A stretch of 64,000 bases of DNA from Luzula sylvatica (Eukaryota; Streptophyta; Magnoliopsida; Poales; Juncaceae): positions 3,140,655-3,204,654 of the forward strand of contig OX326961.1 of assembly GCA_946800325.1 (NCBI GenBank), in the 5' to 3' direction. The position numbers were made by a program, and so were the translations under genes. Positions 11,868 to 23,941 of the stretch are shown in pieces. The notes under the pieces were generated by a model. That model did not search any database and had not been told where the DNA came from. It saw only the letters and a program-made list of their open reading frames with translations. Position 1 is the first letter of the stretch, and every line of letters starts with the position of its first letter.

Positions 11868-13304
11868 GGGGAAATTTCACATGTGTCCTTCCAAAAACGT
11901 TAAATATCAAATATGTCCCTCCAAAAAGATTAATATCATATTTATCCTTCCATAACTTTATGTGCTATCAAATTTATCCATTCGTTAGTTTCTCCATTAA
12001 ATTTAACGTCTCTGATGTGAAATTACCAATGTACCCTCTTTCTCCTCTACCTTCCTCCCATGTTTGTGTTTTCTGTTCTATCCTCTTACTTGAACAACAG
12101 AGCTTCAATCCTCTTCTTACATTATTTCATGGGTTCTTATCAATGAAATGTTTCATTATAATATTTTTCTTAATATTTTCTCTTCGTGACTTCAGTTAGT
12201 GCATAAACAATTACCCTCTCCATTAGAAAACTATTTGGAGAACTCTGTTTTTGAGTTCTTGTACCATTAATTTTTTTTGTTTAGTTTTGTACACCTAAAT
12301 CTTTGCAAAGAATAGTTTTTGTTATTTTTAAAAGAGCACTGATCGCATCAATTATCTTGAATCTTATTAATAATATATTTTTTCAACACAAGACCAAAAA
12401 TCAACTATTTACGATGGTAGTTTACATAGTTTACGGTTGTTTAGCTATCTCTAAATCAACAATAGCTAACATTAGGATTGCTAAATTTTCTGATTAAGTA
12501 ATGGGGAGATGATTAAAATGTAATTAGGAAAAAAAACATAGTAGGAGAATATGTTGATAAATCATGTGTCTGTGGAACAAGAGATGATTAAAATCAACTA
12601 TTTATAAAGGGTATTGATCGGTGACGTGATTGGTGTTTTTGAGTGTCTTAATGTGTGAAGAGAGTTCAACATAAAAAAATATTCTCTTAAATGACCAAAT
12701 TCATGGTAATGACCAGCATCATTACCGAGCTCTACTTATATCATCAGCTATTCATGTTTTTGACTTTTGAGTGTCTTAATGTGTCTTAATATTATCTTTG
12801 TACATTATTCCTCGTCAGGCTCTACTCATATCATCATTGCAGACAACACCATCACTGGGTCCCAGTGAATTAGTGAAGCGACCTCGCTTGATCTAGCCGG
12901 AGAGACGACAGTGCTTCTTGCAAGAGATAGGGCATGTGCCTTGACTTTCTTTTTCTTCTTATTTTTCTTCGTGGGTTTCGAAGCCTGTATCCGTCAACTG
13001 TTGTGGATGGTAAATCCATTCAGAACGAATGGGGGAGGAGAGTGGGTATCAATGTCTGTTGTATGTGCCAGAAAAAAGAAGGACGAAAGTTAGGGTATTT
13101 TTGTCTAATATAATTTTGTTAATGTATTTACTCATAATTCTTAGAACACAACCATCGTTAATTTGACAGACCTAACGCTCATGTTCACGGTTTGGATATA
13201 TTTGATGGGAATTCAACTTTGAGAGGTTAAATATGATATTATCGTTTTTTAAGGGACATATTTGATATTTAACGTTTTTGGAAGGACATGTGTGAAATTA
13301 CCCC
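11868..13304. mobile_element. Non-autonomous Mutator-like element (MULE)
   Basis: A 9-bp duplication AATCAATTA flanks the element at 11859-11867 and 13305-13313. The ends are long inverted repeats: the first ~55-75 bp (starting GGGGAAATTTCACATG) match the reverse complement of the right end (GGGGTAATTTCACACATG) with few differences, then similarity fades. A 9-bp target duplication with long TIRs is the Mutator signature. At 1437 bp it holds only short open frames (11960-12199, 12303-12497, 12911-13093) with no transposase motif, so it must move with help or be dead. Confidence 0.85.
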
Positions 13305-13753
13305 AATCAATTAAAGAGAACTCGTGATATGTATTATATGATAATTTATGGGAAATTTTTTAATCATATACAGATATACAGGTTGCAAAATTTATTTACA
13401 TCAAAATACTACAACTTTCTAAATTATTTTTAGAGGCCATTTCCCCCACAACATCCTCTGTATTCTTAATTAATAATTAATTAGCATGATAATTAACCAA
13501 CTAACATTCCATTAACAATTAATTAATATATAATTAAAATGTATATATATTAACAATTATTAATTAATATCAAGTAATTGTTAACTATATTTTTTTTTGT
13601 TAATGATCATGTTAATTAATCATCAATTAATGATTAATTGATGATACAAAGGTTATGACGGGGAAATGAGCGGTATGACATAATTATCCTTATTTTTACT
13701 ATTGACGTATTCGGACTTCTCTCCTCTCCTCTCCACCTTTGGTTGGCTTCTCC
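13305..13753. other. AT-rich spacer between two transposons
   Basis: No gene. There is a string of ATTAATTAATTA-like words at 13465-13640 and a short CT-rich stretch at 13715-13735. Confidence 0.5.
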
Positions 13754-14402
13754 ATATTGTACCAAAACATCTTTTATGTATTATTTAACATAATTAAATA
13801 AATTAACATCTGACATAATTAACTTATAAATTATATTGATTTATTGTGTGTGTTAATTTTATGACAAATATTAATTAATTATTTATAATTTATTTATTAT
13901 ATATTGGTTGAGTGTAAAGCACAAAAAATCATATGTTGTAAGATGTTGTAGGTTCAATTTTCATAGACCTTAACGAAGGAAGGACTTATGAGTCTTCTTC
14001 GTTTATTATAAAAAAAAAATTTTAATTAAAATGTTGATTGTAATATAGGAGATGTTTTGGTACATTCTCGTGACAAGGTAAACAAATTCTGAAATTCAAT
14101 ATTATTTCGTTTAATGTAAACACATTTTCCAATATTATTTTCGGCTAATCGTAAGAGATGTTTGCCATACCCGATGTTGATACGATATGATCGGATTTAT
14201 AAAATATTCATGTTTAACTTGTCATAAAACCAAATATAATTTGTATAGTCACATCTATAGTGTATGCAATATTTGTTATAAAATTAACGTGTAAAACAAT
14301 TAACACACAACGGTTAATTAATATAATTTATAAGTTAATCATGTCACATATTAATTAATTTAATTATGTTAAGTAGTATATAGAAGTTGTTTTGGTGCAA
14401 TA
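13754..14402. mobile_element. Foldback-type element with ~120-130 bp inverted arms
   Basis: The left arm (13754-13870, starting ATATTGTACCAAAACATC) is the approximate reverse complement of the right arm (14268-14402, ending GTTTTGGTGCAATAT). Shared internal words include AATTAACTTATAAATTATAT and its mirror. A third piece of the end sequence (GATGTTTTGGTACA) sits at about 14052-14065, so the element may be composite. I found no clean target duplication. The loop carries a SINE-like repeat. Confidence 0.6.
13906..14012 (+). repeat. SINE-like repeat, copy 1
   Basis: The copy starts TTGGTTGAGTG, a tRNA A-box-like word, then has CACAAAAAATCA, and about 40 bp later GGTTCAATTTTC, a degraded B-box-like word. 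It ends in a T-rich stretch. Related copies lie at 35344-35455 and 39466-39570. The layout suggests a tRNA-derived SINE, but I see no target duplications. Confidence 0.4.
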
Positions 14403-15748
14403 TGTCGTGAATACAAATAATTTTAGAAATTGTATTTTTTTGTTAATAAATATTGTAACATGTGTATGATTCAAAAAATTCCTAATTTATGAGTAAATTA
14501 ATCAGTCATGCAAAAGACTGGTCTAATTTTATATTAACAAGCACATATCTTACATATATTATGATACATACAAGTATTTCAAACAATGCAACCATAAAAT
14601 AATGTAGAATTCAACAATTTGAAATTTTTTACATGTAAGTTTTAAAGGGTAAATAAGGTATTTTTATTTTTCAAATGATGAATATGATGTTTTGGAATTA
14701 GTTTAGAACAGTAAATAAATGAGAGGGTAATGATATTGACAGAAAGTAATATTACTCTGCAAACAAAAAATTTAAACTTAAATTGATAATTTTATTTTTA
14801 ATTCATGTCAAATTTGAATAAAATTTTTTGTATTTAATATTTATTTTTCTTTGTCAATATCACTGTCCTAAATGAAATCACACAACTATTAAATAAATAA
14901 TTATAAATGAATGAAAAATGTTTTTGTGAATAATAAAACTTTACATTTAGCGAAGTTTGAATTGAATCACACAACAATTAAATCCATTAGTTTTTTGTGC
15001 TCGGTTCAATTCGGAATTTATATCTTTACCGAAGTTTATCATGTCCTTTATATCTTGATCTTGATCCTTTTCTTTCTTTACCCTCGTTTAAACAACCAAG
15101 TAATTATTTCATAATACAATCAAAATGGTCAAAAACTTAAATAACAAATTTTTCCAAAATTTGCAAAACTATCGAACTGTTATTTGTAATTGAAGAGCCA
15201 TCAGGATGGTATTTATTCATGAGATTCGTTTCATAGCAGCTTTGCTCAAAACCCTTGCGCAATATTCCACATCATTTGGCCCAAAATCAAACTTTCAAAG
15301 AGTAAATTCGAGAAAAAGAAAAAGAAATCAAAATCGCTGTACTGGTAAATTTGCAAAAATCTCAGAAAAAACAGACAGATCGAAGGAAGAAGAGCTCAAA
15401 TATCAAGCAAATCAGAAATCAAACCAGTAAAATGTTTGATTTAGACAAAATTTCATCAGAATTTTAGGAAATCAAACTGAAACCTAGCGGCTAAAAAGAG
15501 TGAAAAGACGAGATGAAGATTGCTGGAATAGAAGCTTTATAATTATAATTAGATTATCCGAGAATTCAAATTCGAATTCTAATATAATCCCGGATTTGTT
15601 CGACTTATAAATACTGGGCCTGCAGGCCTGCTTTAATAATACCCGGGAATCGAGTTCCGGATTCTCGGAGTATCCGTTTATTTTGATGAAAGGGTTCTTT
15701 TTGCTTTTCATACAATGTTAGGGTTCTTTGTGAAAAAAATACTCGCTA
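14403..15748. other. AT-rich intergenic DNA, VTE6 upstream
   Basis: This is very AT-rich to about 15180, with no supported gene. The segment 15190-15748 is less AT-rich and is the likely promoter and leader of the VTE6-like gene. Short frames at 15206-15430 and 15484-15711 show no family features. Confidence 0.5.
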
Positions 15749-17384
15749 ATGGCGTTCACTCTCCTTCTCCCACTCTCTACCCTCGCTCCAAAAACGCTCT
15801 CACTTCGTCCCTCTCTCTCCATTCGACTCCGGCCGTTCTCTCTCTCCCTTCCAAAACGATCTCTATCATTGAATGCTTCCCCTCTTTCTGGCCTGCCGGA
15901 ACTGGAGACGATCCTTACCGATCTAATCCAAGCCTCCCCTCCGACATGGAAATCGGCTCTGGCTAGCAATCTCCTGATATTCGTTCTCGGATCTCCAATC
16001 CTCGCAACTGGACTCTCAATTTCCGGCATTGCAGCCGCTTTTATCCTCGGAACGCTGACATGGCGTGCTTTCGGCGCAACCGGATTCGTTCTAGTAGCTG
16101 CCTATTTCGTCCTGGTCAGTTCAATTAAATCAAATCCTCTCGTTTAATTCTCACCATTAATGGGAAGATACAACAGGGAACAGCAGTTACGAAGGTGAAA
16201 ATAGCGCAAAAAGAAGCCATGGGCATAGCTGAAAAACGAAGAGGAAGAAGAGGACCAGGTAGTGTGATCGGATCCAGTGCGGCGGGTTTGGTGTGTGCTT
16301 TCCTGTCACTCTCTTCATTTGGAGGAGCGAGTTTCTCTCCATTATGGAAATTAGGGTTTGTTGCGAGCTTTTGTACCAAATTGAGCGACACTGCTTCGAG
16401 CGAAATTGGCAAGGCCTATGGCAATACTACGTGAGCTTTATTCGTACCAATTTTCATTTACATTCATTAGTTATGAAATTGTAATAATATATAGATTTAT
16501 TAATTTTTAGAGCAGGTATTTAGTGACGAATTTTAAAGTGGTACCGAGAGGTACCGAAGGCGCAGTGAGCGTCGAAGGAACCATGGCTGGTTTATTTGCT
16601 TCGATTGTTCTTACTACTATTGCTTATTTTCTAAATCAGGTAATTTAATTTTTATTACTACTCAGATTCAATGAATTGCTTGAAATATTTATTTTTATTC
16701 GAAAACATTATTTCGTTCTGTTTGAACAGGTCAATTTGAAACAAGCGGTGATTTGTGTGATTGCATCTCAAATAGCGAATTTTGGGGAGAGCTTAATCGG
16801 TGCTTCTTTACAAGATAAAAAAGGATATCAATGGGTAATATTTTTGTTTATTTTTTGAAAAAATTGAAGGGAGTTTTACTTTTAATTGCTTCCAAGGCAT
16901 AAAATTATACCATGTCCAAAATATTTACAAAAAGGCCATAAGAGAACTTGAAATGCTAAACCCTAAGAAAAGCCCATATTTGTAAATGCTTGATTGGATT
17001 ATTCCAAATTGAAAAAACAAAAATGTATTAAATCTTTTTGAGATAATTTATCAATTATACCCCTGAAGTCCTCTTTTGTTGGTTTATTTTTTAAATGATC
17101 AATTTTTGGTGTATGAATTATGCCACTGTTTCCAAACTAATGCTTAAATTTGGAAAATATGAATTTGTTTGAATTTTAACCATGATTAACATTATTTGAA
17201 CATACTGATTTATAAAATTATCAAATTCGAACAATTATGTGAAGTTAATCAATTTCGTCAAAAAGATACTTAAACTCTGTTTTTCTATTGATTAATGTAG
17301 ATGAACAATGATGTGGTGAATGTAATAAACATCACGATTGGCAGTACTTTGGCAATTTTGATGCAACAAATTCTTCAATTTTGA
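15749..17384 (+). CDS. VTE6: VTE6-like phytyl-phosphate kinase (DUF92), plastid
   Basis: Five exons, 15749-16114, 16177-16430, 16516-16639, 16730-16834 and 17301-17384, join in frame to 310 aa. The first ~45 residues are Ser/Leu/Arg-rich with almost no acidic residues, as in a plastid transit peptide. The rest is a chain of hydrophobic segments carrying the DUF92 landmarks GTAVTKVKIAQKEAMGIAEK, RGPGSVIGSSAAG, ASFCTKLSDTASSEIGKAYG, PRGTEGAVSVEGT and NFGESLIGASLQDK. Arabidopsis VTE6 phosphorylates phytyl phosphate to phytyl diphosphate for tocopherol and phylloquinone synthesis at the plastid envelope. The conserved acidic/Gly motifs are all present. The upstream ATG at 15715 is out of frame, so 15749 is chosen. 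Confidence 0.92.
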
Positions 17385-17673
17385 AATATTAAATTTCAAA
17401 ATTTAGTTTTCTATTACGCAGCTTCACTTTCAAAATTATCTGTTTGATACATACATTTTATTTATGTTATTGTGATTATTTAATTATTTAGATGAAAATT
17501 TTGGAATACTGAAAGTTGAAGGGGTTTATATGTAAAATTCATTTGCTAGCCTACAGTAATTAAATTGGTGCATGGGCATGGCCCATGCACTTCGGAAATG
17601 CAATCTGCTTTTATTAAAGACAATTTGTTCATTAAAAATATAATTCTTGGAAATTTAAAGCCTTTTAAATGGA
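17385..17673. other. VTE6 3' flank
   Basis: AT-rich DNA with the VTE6 3' end. It contains a palindrome at 17568-17590 with 10-bp arms (GTGCATGGGC and its complement) around ATG. Confidence 0.5.
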
Positions 17674-17705
17674 CTAGGAAAATAATCCGCGCTTCGCAGC
17701 GGATT
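17674..17705 (-). mobile_element. Helitron-type 3' terminus (minus strand)
   Basis: Read on minus, a hairpin with 7-bp arms (AATCCGC and GCGGATT, 17705-17684) is followed after a few AT-rich bases by CTAG (17677-17674) and then host T. A GC hairpin about 10 bases before CTRR with insertion before T is the Helitron 3' signature. The element body would extend to the right of this point; I could not place its 5' TC end. Confidence 0.5.
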
Positions 17706-20700
17706 TTTATCATGTAATAATTTGTAATTTTCATTTATTTGTTGTTTATTTTCTTGGTGATCAAAACAAAAACAACATAATCAAAGAATATTGATGTAAA
17801 TAAAAGTAAAACAAAATAAAGGATGAGAACACATATTTAATTGATAAAATAACTAACATATATTATTTAACATGCTTACAAACCAACGTATCACAACAAA
17901 ACACAAAACAATCCAAATTGTATCTACTAAATTGAATTTATAATTAAATCTCAGAACAAATATTCAAGACTACCCCCAAAACTTCAAAATTTCACATATG
18001 CCCCTCGGAAACGAGAAATATCATAAATAACCCTACTAAGGAAGTACATATTCTGTATAGCTCTACAAAACTTTAAGACATCACATATGTCCCTTTCAAA
18101 ATGACAAATATCATGAATACCTAGAATGATATGTATACCACTGCAAAACATAATACATATCAATGCATGCCCTACAAAGTACATACTTCCAACAAAGATC
18201 ATAAAGTAAGTTTACGAAATGTGCTTTATATATTTGAATTGGACCTCAGCTTGATGTACTTGGATTTGAATTGGAGCTCAACTCGAACATAATGCATATG
18301 ACTTGGTTTTTTGGAGATTCGTCCAGAAACTTTTGCGGGTTCATTTTTCTTAGTGATTAGTCGCGTTCGAGGAGTTCGTTATTATTTTCCCCTTTTCGAA
18401 CCACTTTGTAAATGTCGCACACTCCCAATTATGCACCCAATTGATAGGTATTCTTTCGCGTCCATTTCAATCATCCGAACTATACAAATTTTCATCATTT
18501 TAATATACTACAATTTGAATCAATTTAAGTTTGATTTGAGGTATATGAAAAAAACCTAATAAGATATATGAATCAATCTAAAAAGTAAATCAAACTCGAA
18601 TTAAACTCATATTTTCTGTAGGATTCAATCAGAACTCGATCCTCGAAAAAATGTTTGATAGTAACTCGATCCTCCCATTTCAATCACCTTCATTTCTCCC
18701 GCGTTTGAGTAACTCGAATTTATAAATAGATGACCTTTCATTTGATATTCATAAGGACGTGAGGTTTGTAGCATGCTTTCGATCCAAGCCATGGTGATTG
18801 GCACAAAAGATGGGCTCGAGGGGATGCGAGATCCCTCACGAGAACCATTTCCTTATCCTCGAATCCAAACCAAATCAACGACGTAAACCAAGAGGACGTA
18901 CGCTACCCCGTCTTTCTACATAAAATATGAAACTATTTTAATGACCTTATAATATCTGAAATTATCATATATATACAATTACAAAATGTAATATTGAAAC
19001 TAAATCAATACCTTTCACACACAAAGAAGAAATCAATTTTCATAACAGTGCAAGTCCTAACTGTCGAAAAACAATACTCTGTTGACTTACATAAAAATTT
19101 CAGATAAGTAGTAAAGTGAAAACAAAGAAGAAATAAAAGAGAAAAGAAGAACTTACACAAAAGATTCTCTCAAATTCATCGCAGATAAACACCAAAAAAG
19201 AACGACACTGTAAATATAACAAAGGAATTTACTCAAAAAAAAAAAAATATAACGAACGAACAAACAAAAGAAATGAAATTATTTACCTGAAATTGGGCCA
19301 ATTGTTGGGATAAACACACGAATAAGGAACTATTCGATGAACAATTTCGTAAATTGATACACTCTTCTAATTCTGGCCTTCTCTATAATTATATTGTTTT
19401 AATTTGAGAATTACCAATCGAAATAAGTAAAATAGTTCGAAGAAACACCATTTCTAAGTAAATGGTGCCGTACCTCTTCCAAGAGCAATTCGTCTGTATT
19501 TTCGTTTAAAAATAATCTTCTTGATGGAGCCATGCGTATCTTTTTTTCTTGGGAACATTTTCTTAACCTAATATAGAAATAAAATATTTAAATGTAAGAC
19601 AAGTAATATTATGATTAATATATCTTTTTTGTTAATTTGTACCAACCGAAGTGATATTATGGATTAATATTATGGATATAGGGTACTGCGGCACAAGGAG
19701 AAGGTTATTTTCCGGTTCTCTTCGCCATTGGCAGAGTGAGCTTTCACCGTTGGCAATTCATCGAACAATTGACATGCACCAAGTGAGGTGATTTAGAACA
19801 AATAAAAATCAGTTTAAGAAGAGAAGGAAAAACCCGTTTTGAAAACGATTGGTGAATGTGGCTCTCTCTGACGGATAACTTCGTCTCCCTATCCATTACC
19901 ACACAGCAACATCATTGATTTTGCGAAAATGATGCCCCCACGGATAGCTTAATCTCCCAATCCATTACGAAGAGAGAGGCGGCAAACTTCACAGAAGCGA
20001 AGACGAGGCTCGGCGGCAAGCGAGGACAGACGGCACACCAGGCGATACGGTGGCTGCCTTACCATGGTTGCGGCCCTCTTTCTCCCTCTTGCTCCCTCGC
20101 TCCCTCTTGCTGTGTGCCCGCCTCTCTCCATCTTGCCTCTTTCTTTGTCGTGAAAATCTAATTTGCTCAGCCGTGGAGGTGTCCGTGGAAGCGTTAAGAA
20201 AAGGACAGAGGTGTGGTTCACGTTCTGGGTATGGGTTGCCATGTGGATCCGCATGAACTCTGAGAAGGTGTACGGTAGAAAGCATGGTTGCCCATGTATT
20301 ATTTTTGACTATTTGTTCTATTTTTAACATTAGAATAATCGGATAGCAGTAAAAAAATCAAGCATACGGGATAGCAGTAAAAGATGGACGTGGCCTCTTG
20401 TGTGGGTGTAAATGTGGGGTAAATTTAATGGGAGGAGTTAATCTTATTTGTTTTATAAAAATATAAAATATCCATTAAATATGTTTGAAAATCATCTTAA
20501 GTTTTTGTATTCGTTTTTTTTTTTTTTTTCTCTAAAATATTAAAAAAATCAACAACCCGAAACGAGGCCGCGAATGTTATCATGTTGTATACCAAATTGA
20601 CTGATAAAGTAAATATGATTCGTAACCTAAATTCGTATTGATTAGAGATCCGAATGATTCGAAATTCAAATTGATTCGCAACGAGAACTACCCATGACCC

Positions 20701-21665
20701 GATTCGAGTCAATCTCCCATTAGTTAAGTTAATTTTCTATGTAGCAATCAACCTCGTGTTCTTGTCGTTGGATTCTCTAGTCTTGCAAGAAGAGATATTA
20801 TTGTATATACAATCAAATATGGATTTTACTTTTTAAATTCAAAATTCAAAATAATAGCAAAACGAAATTTATTTGACATGACTTCGCCAACTAATGCAGT
20901 TTACAAACTCTGTTTGGACTCACATGGGCATTCCAAAATATTTGACAATATGTAATGTAGTTCCTTCTCTTTCATGGTATGTGAAAATCAAGTGTGAAAT
21001 GAAGAAGATAGAAATGGTAATTAAATTGAAACACTGCCCTCGTGTGTAATATACAAATGAAAAATTATACTCTTTCCCATCATTTGATCTCAAAATCATG
21101 ATGAGCAAGCATAGCATCATTTTGTCATTCTTACAAATTTACATCCAGTTAATTAAGTTCAATTAATACATAAATAAAATGCAATTAAAAATTTATTTAA
21201 TATAAATGAATTTTTAATTGAACTAATTGATGGTCCAATGAATCAATTTTTAATTAAAATAATCAAAGTAAAATTACAAAATTAATTGAGAAATATTTTG
21301 GGTTCAAATAAAAGTTCATATTGAATCGTGACGTCACGATACATCAAGATTAACGGGGGTGAAATCTGAGCGCATAATAAAAAGGACTATACAAATACAC
21401 GCCATTCATTTCATAGTTGTAGATGGAAAATATTTATGAATTTTGACATTTATTTTACATGGAGGGTATTTTTGAAAAGTTATTGTTTCTTTTTGTATTT
21501 TGTACATAGCTAGCAACATAGGGTTAGTACATGCAATACTGTTTGGCTTGTTTGATGCATGTTTGATTAGATATTAACTTTACTATATGTATCTTATTGT
21601 GGGCCCACACCAACTCATTTATCTCATCAATTTCATGTACAGGTAATATATATGCAACCTAGTGT
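17706..21665. other. Repeat-rich intergenic DNA, no supported gene
   Basis: Nearly 4 kb without a recognisable gene. 17960-18130 holds phrases like those in the MULE end (ACATATGYCCC, AAATATCATAAATA). 18740-18910 and 19680-20290 are richer in GC and open in several frames on both strands, but none shows a protein family; they could be decayed gene fragments or element interiors. 20570-20710 holds degenerate ATTCG words like those in the hAT-like element at 553. The remainder is AT-rich. Confidence 0.45.
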
Positions 21666-22182
21666 AGTGCCAAAATCCTTAAGGGTCCCGCCCGACCCGA
21701 CTCGTCCGGGATTTTGACCCGCCCGACCCGTCCGTTTGGCAAACGGGTTGAAACCCGGCGGGTCAACGGGTACGGGTCCAAGGACGGGTTTCAACCAATG
21801 GTTACCATTAAATCCGTGTAAACCCGTCCGTTTGGCAAACCCGTCACTGTGCAACCCGACCCGCCCGCCGTCACTGTTCACAATTCACTGTTCACTATGC
21901 ACTATTCACTGTTCACTATTTAATTATAAAAATTCCATATACTTCTATAATCCAAGCAAACACTAAAATGCAACCTGAATTCATAAATAATTAAAAATGA
22001 AAAGTTGGCATTTCCTGGCTTCCATGATCTCCCATTTTGATCTCTCTCTCTCTCTAGTCTGTCAGATTCCTTTATCCCTAAACTTTCCTTCCACGACCCA
22101 ACGGTTGCAAATTTTGAATTTGGTTCCCCCCAATCACTGTGTAACGCTCCAAAACACTGTATAACGCTCCAATTTTTACCCC

Positions 22183-22189
22183 TATAAAA
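22183..22189 (+). promoter_or_regulatory. TATA box of the hAT transposase gene
   Basis: TATAAAA sits in a GC-richer context about 420 bp upstream of the transposase ATG (22604). A leader intron could account for the distance; an AG acceptor (TTTTTTGTAG) ends 8 bp before the ATG. Confidence 0.45.
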
Positions 22190-22603
22190 TCCCCCAACCT
22201 CCAATTCATTAATTCACACAACCAACTATCAATCTCTCATATTCTCTACACTCAAACTCTCATATTCTTATTTTAAAGCTCTAAATATTTTTTATATTTT
22301 ATTTAAATTCGTTTATCCAAAAAAAATAGTTATATTAGTTATTTAGTTATATTTAATTGTTGGAGGTATCCTAAAAAAATCTCAAAAATTCGACATCGCT
22401 TGGAAAAATTTGAGGTATGAAGGTCCAATCTTATTATTTATTTTTCTTAATATAATTTTATTTTTGGATTTTTATAGATTTTTTTTATTCGGATTTTTAT
22501 TTATTAGGAGAGAAATAGTTATATGCTTACATTTTGTAATTAAAAAATGTTAACTAAAATTGTTTGTATAACTTTTTTGGAATAATATTTTTTGTAGTGA
22601 AAA

Positions 22604-23464
22604 ATGGCATCTCCATCTAACAACAACCCTCAAAACACGTTTGATTCAAACAACGAAGAATTTGGACGACGATTAAGCGATGCTATTTTCGGTGATACAA
22701 GCAATTATCCACAAAATCCCAATTATCCTACACCTACTTATCCCAATTTTCCTCCCCCTAATTATCCACAAAATCCCAATTTTCCTCCCCCTAATTATCC
22801 ACAAAATCCCAATTTCCCTCCTCAAAATTATCCACATAATCCCAATTTCCTTCCTTCATATTTTCAACCATCACCACAATTTGCACAAGACCTTAATGTT
22901 TATCCTCAATCATCTCCGCATAACTATTCAAGTGGAACGGGTGGTTCTAGCACAACCGTTCATGCCACCACTTCCGAGGACGTCGAAATTCAAGTAGAAA
23001 CGGAGGTCGACCCGGCGGTGCCGACGGCTTCTAAGAAAAGAAAGAAAGCAAAATACACCAAGCCATTTTGGCGTTTCTTCGAGATGACACTCGATGATGA
23101 AGGAAATTGTGTAAGCGCAAGGTGTAAGGTACGCAATTGTAAAGCCGAATATTTGTATACTAGCGCAAATGGTACCAACTCATTTAGTAGACATGCCGAC
23201 AAACATATTAAGGCCAAAGAAGAACCACAAGAACATGCGGACCGTAGTCATGTACAAACCATAATTAATGTTGATGGTACAAGAACTCACCAAAAATATG
23301 ATGAAAAAAAAATGTTGAGTGAGTTCGCCCGGTATATTACCAAAAAAGAACAACCAATTAGAATGGCCGGTTGTACGAGTTTTGCCCGTTTAGTGATTAG
23401 GGGTATTGGTCAACCATTGTACAAAAGGATCCACTATAGAAAAATGACCAAGACAATTTGTTGA
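22604..23464 (+). pseudogene. hAT transposase N-terminus with BED zinc finger (truncated)
   Basis: The 286-aa frame has three parts. Residues about 30-90 are Pro/Asn-rich with four near-identical NYPQNPNFPP-type repeats. A Ser/Thr/acidic linker then leads to a basic KKRKKAKYTK patch, a likely nuclear signal. Residues about 150-200 form a BED-type zinc finger: KPFWRFFEM, then C-x4-C (CKVRNC) and HADKH. KKEQPIRMAG and SFARLVI match the start of the Ac-type transposase core, but the frame ends within ~30 residues. The DDE catalytic residues and dimerisation domain are absent, so no active transposase is made. BED fingers normally have C-x2-C; the C-x4-C spacing is unusual. Confidence 0.75.
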
Positions 23465-23941
23465 GGGTAAAAATGACCAAAGAACCGTTTAGTGCATTGC
23501 AACCATGTCTATTTGTCGTGTTTTGACTCACTCAATATGTAAAGACACCTTGTCAATTCTATTATTTTATCCTCGAATTTTTTCTTACTATAGAAAAGTA
23601 TTGCATTTATTTGGATAAGAAACAAACAACACATTAGCACCATAAAATCATTTTATTAAATTTAAAAACTTTATAATAATATTAGTGTACCAGTCCAAAA
23701 CTCGAAACGTACCGTACCGGCAGTATAACCCTAACCTCTCTTCTTTTTTACTCTCCTTGACTCAGACCATTCATTTGTCTCCTAAAAGCAAATCAAGACC
23801 CCACATTTCCCCTCAATCACATCACTCTCTCTCTCTCTCTCTCCATCACTCTTTCTCCATCTCTTCATCACTCGAGCTTTTATTCTCCTTCTTCAGGCAA
23901 CCAAGCATCTCTCCGAGAATAACTCCATTACGAAACGCACA
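23465..23941. promoter_or_regulatory. Upstream region and CT-rich leader of the LRR gene
   Basis: No gene. A CT microsatellite at about 23825-23843 lies in the likely 5' leader, common in plant housekeeping and receptor promoters. I see no convincing TATA box. Confidence 0.45.

Larger units (their letters stand above)
21666..23464 (+). mobile_element. Decayed Ac/hAT transposon, 3' part missing
   Basis: The left part (21666-21870) is dense in CCCGACCCG/GGCAAACGGGTTG words, and 21873-21920 repeats TTCACTGTTCACTA, both typical of Ac-like subterminal DNA. A TATA box (22183) and a transposase N-terminus follow. No matching right end is seen after 23464, and the transposase stops early, so the copy is truncated or internally deleted. 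Confidence 0.65.

Noticed and set aside
15715..15966. Frame starting MLGFFVKK
   Set aside because: Out of frame with the VTE6 domain; overlaps the real first exon.
19949..20330. Arg-rich frames on both strands
   Set aside because: No domain, no splice-supported continuation; kept only as an unexplained island.
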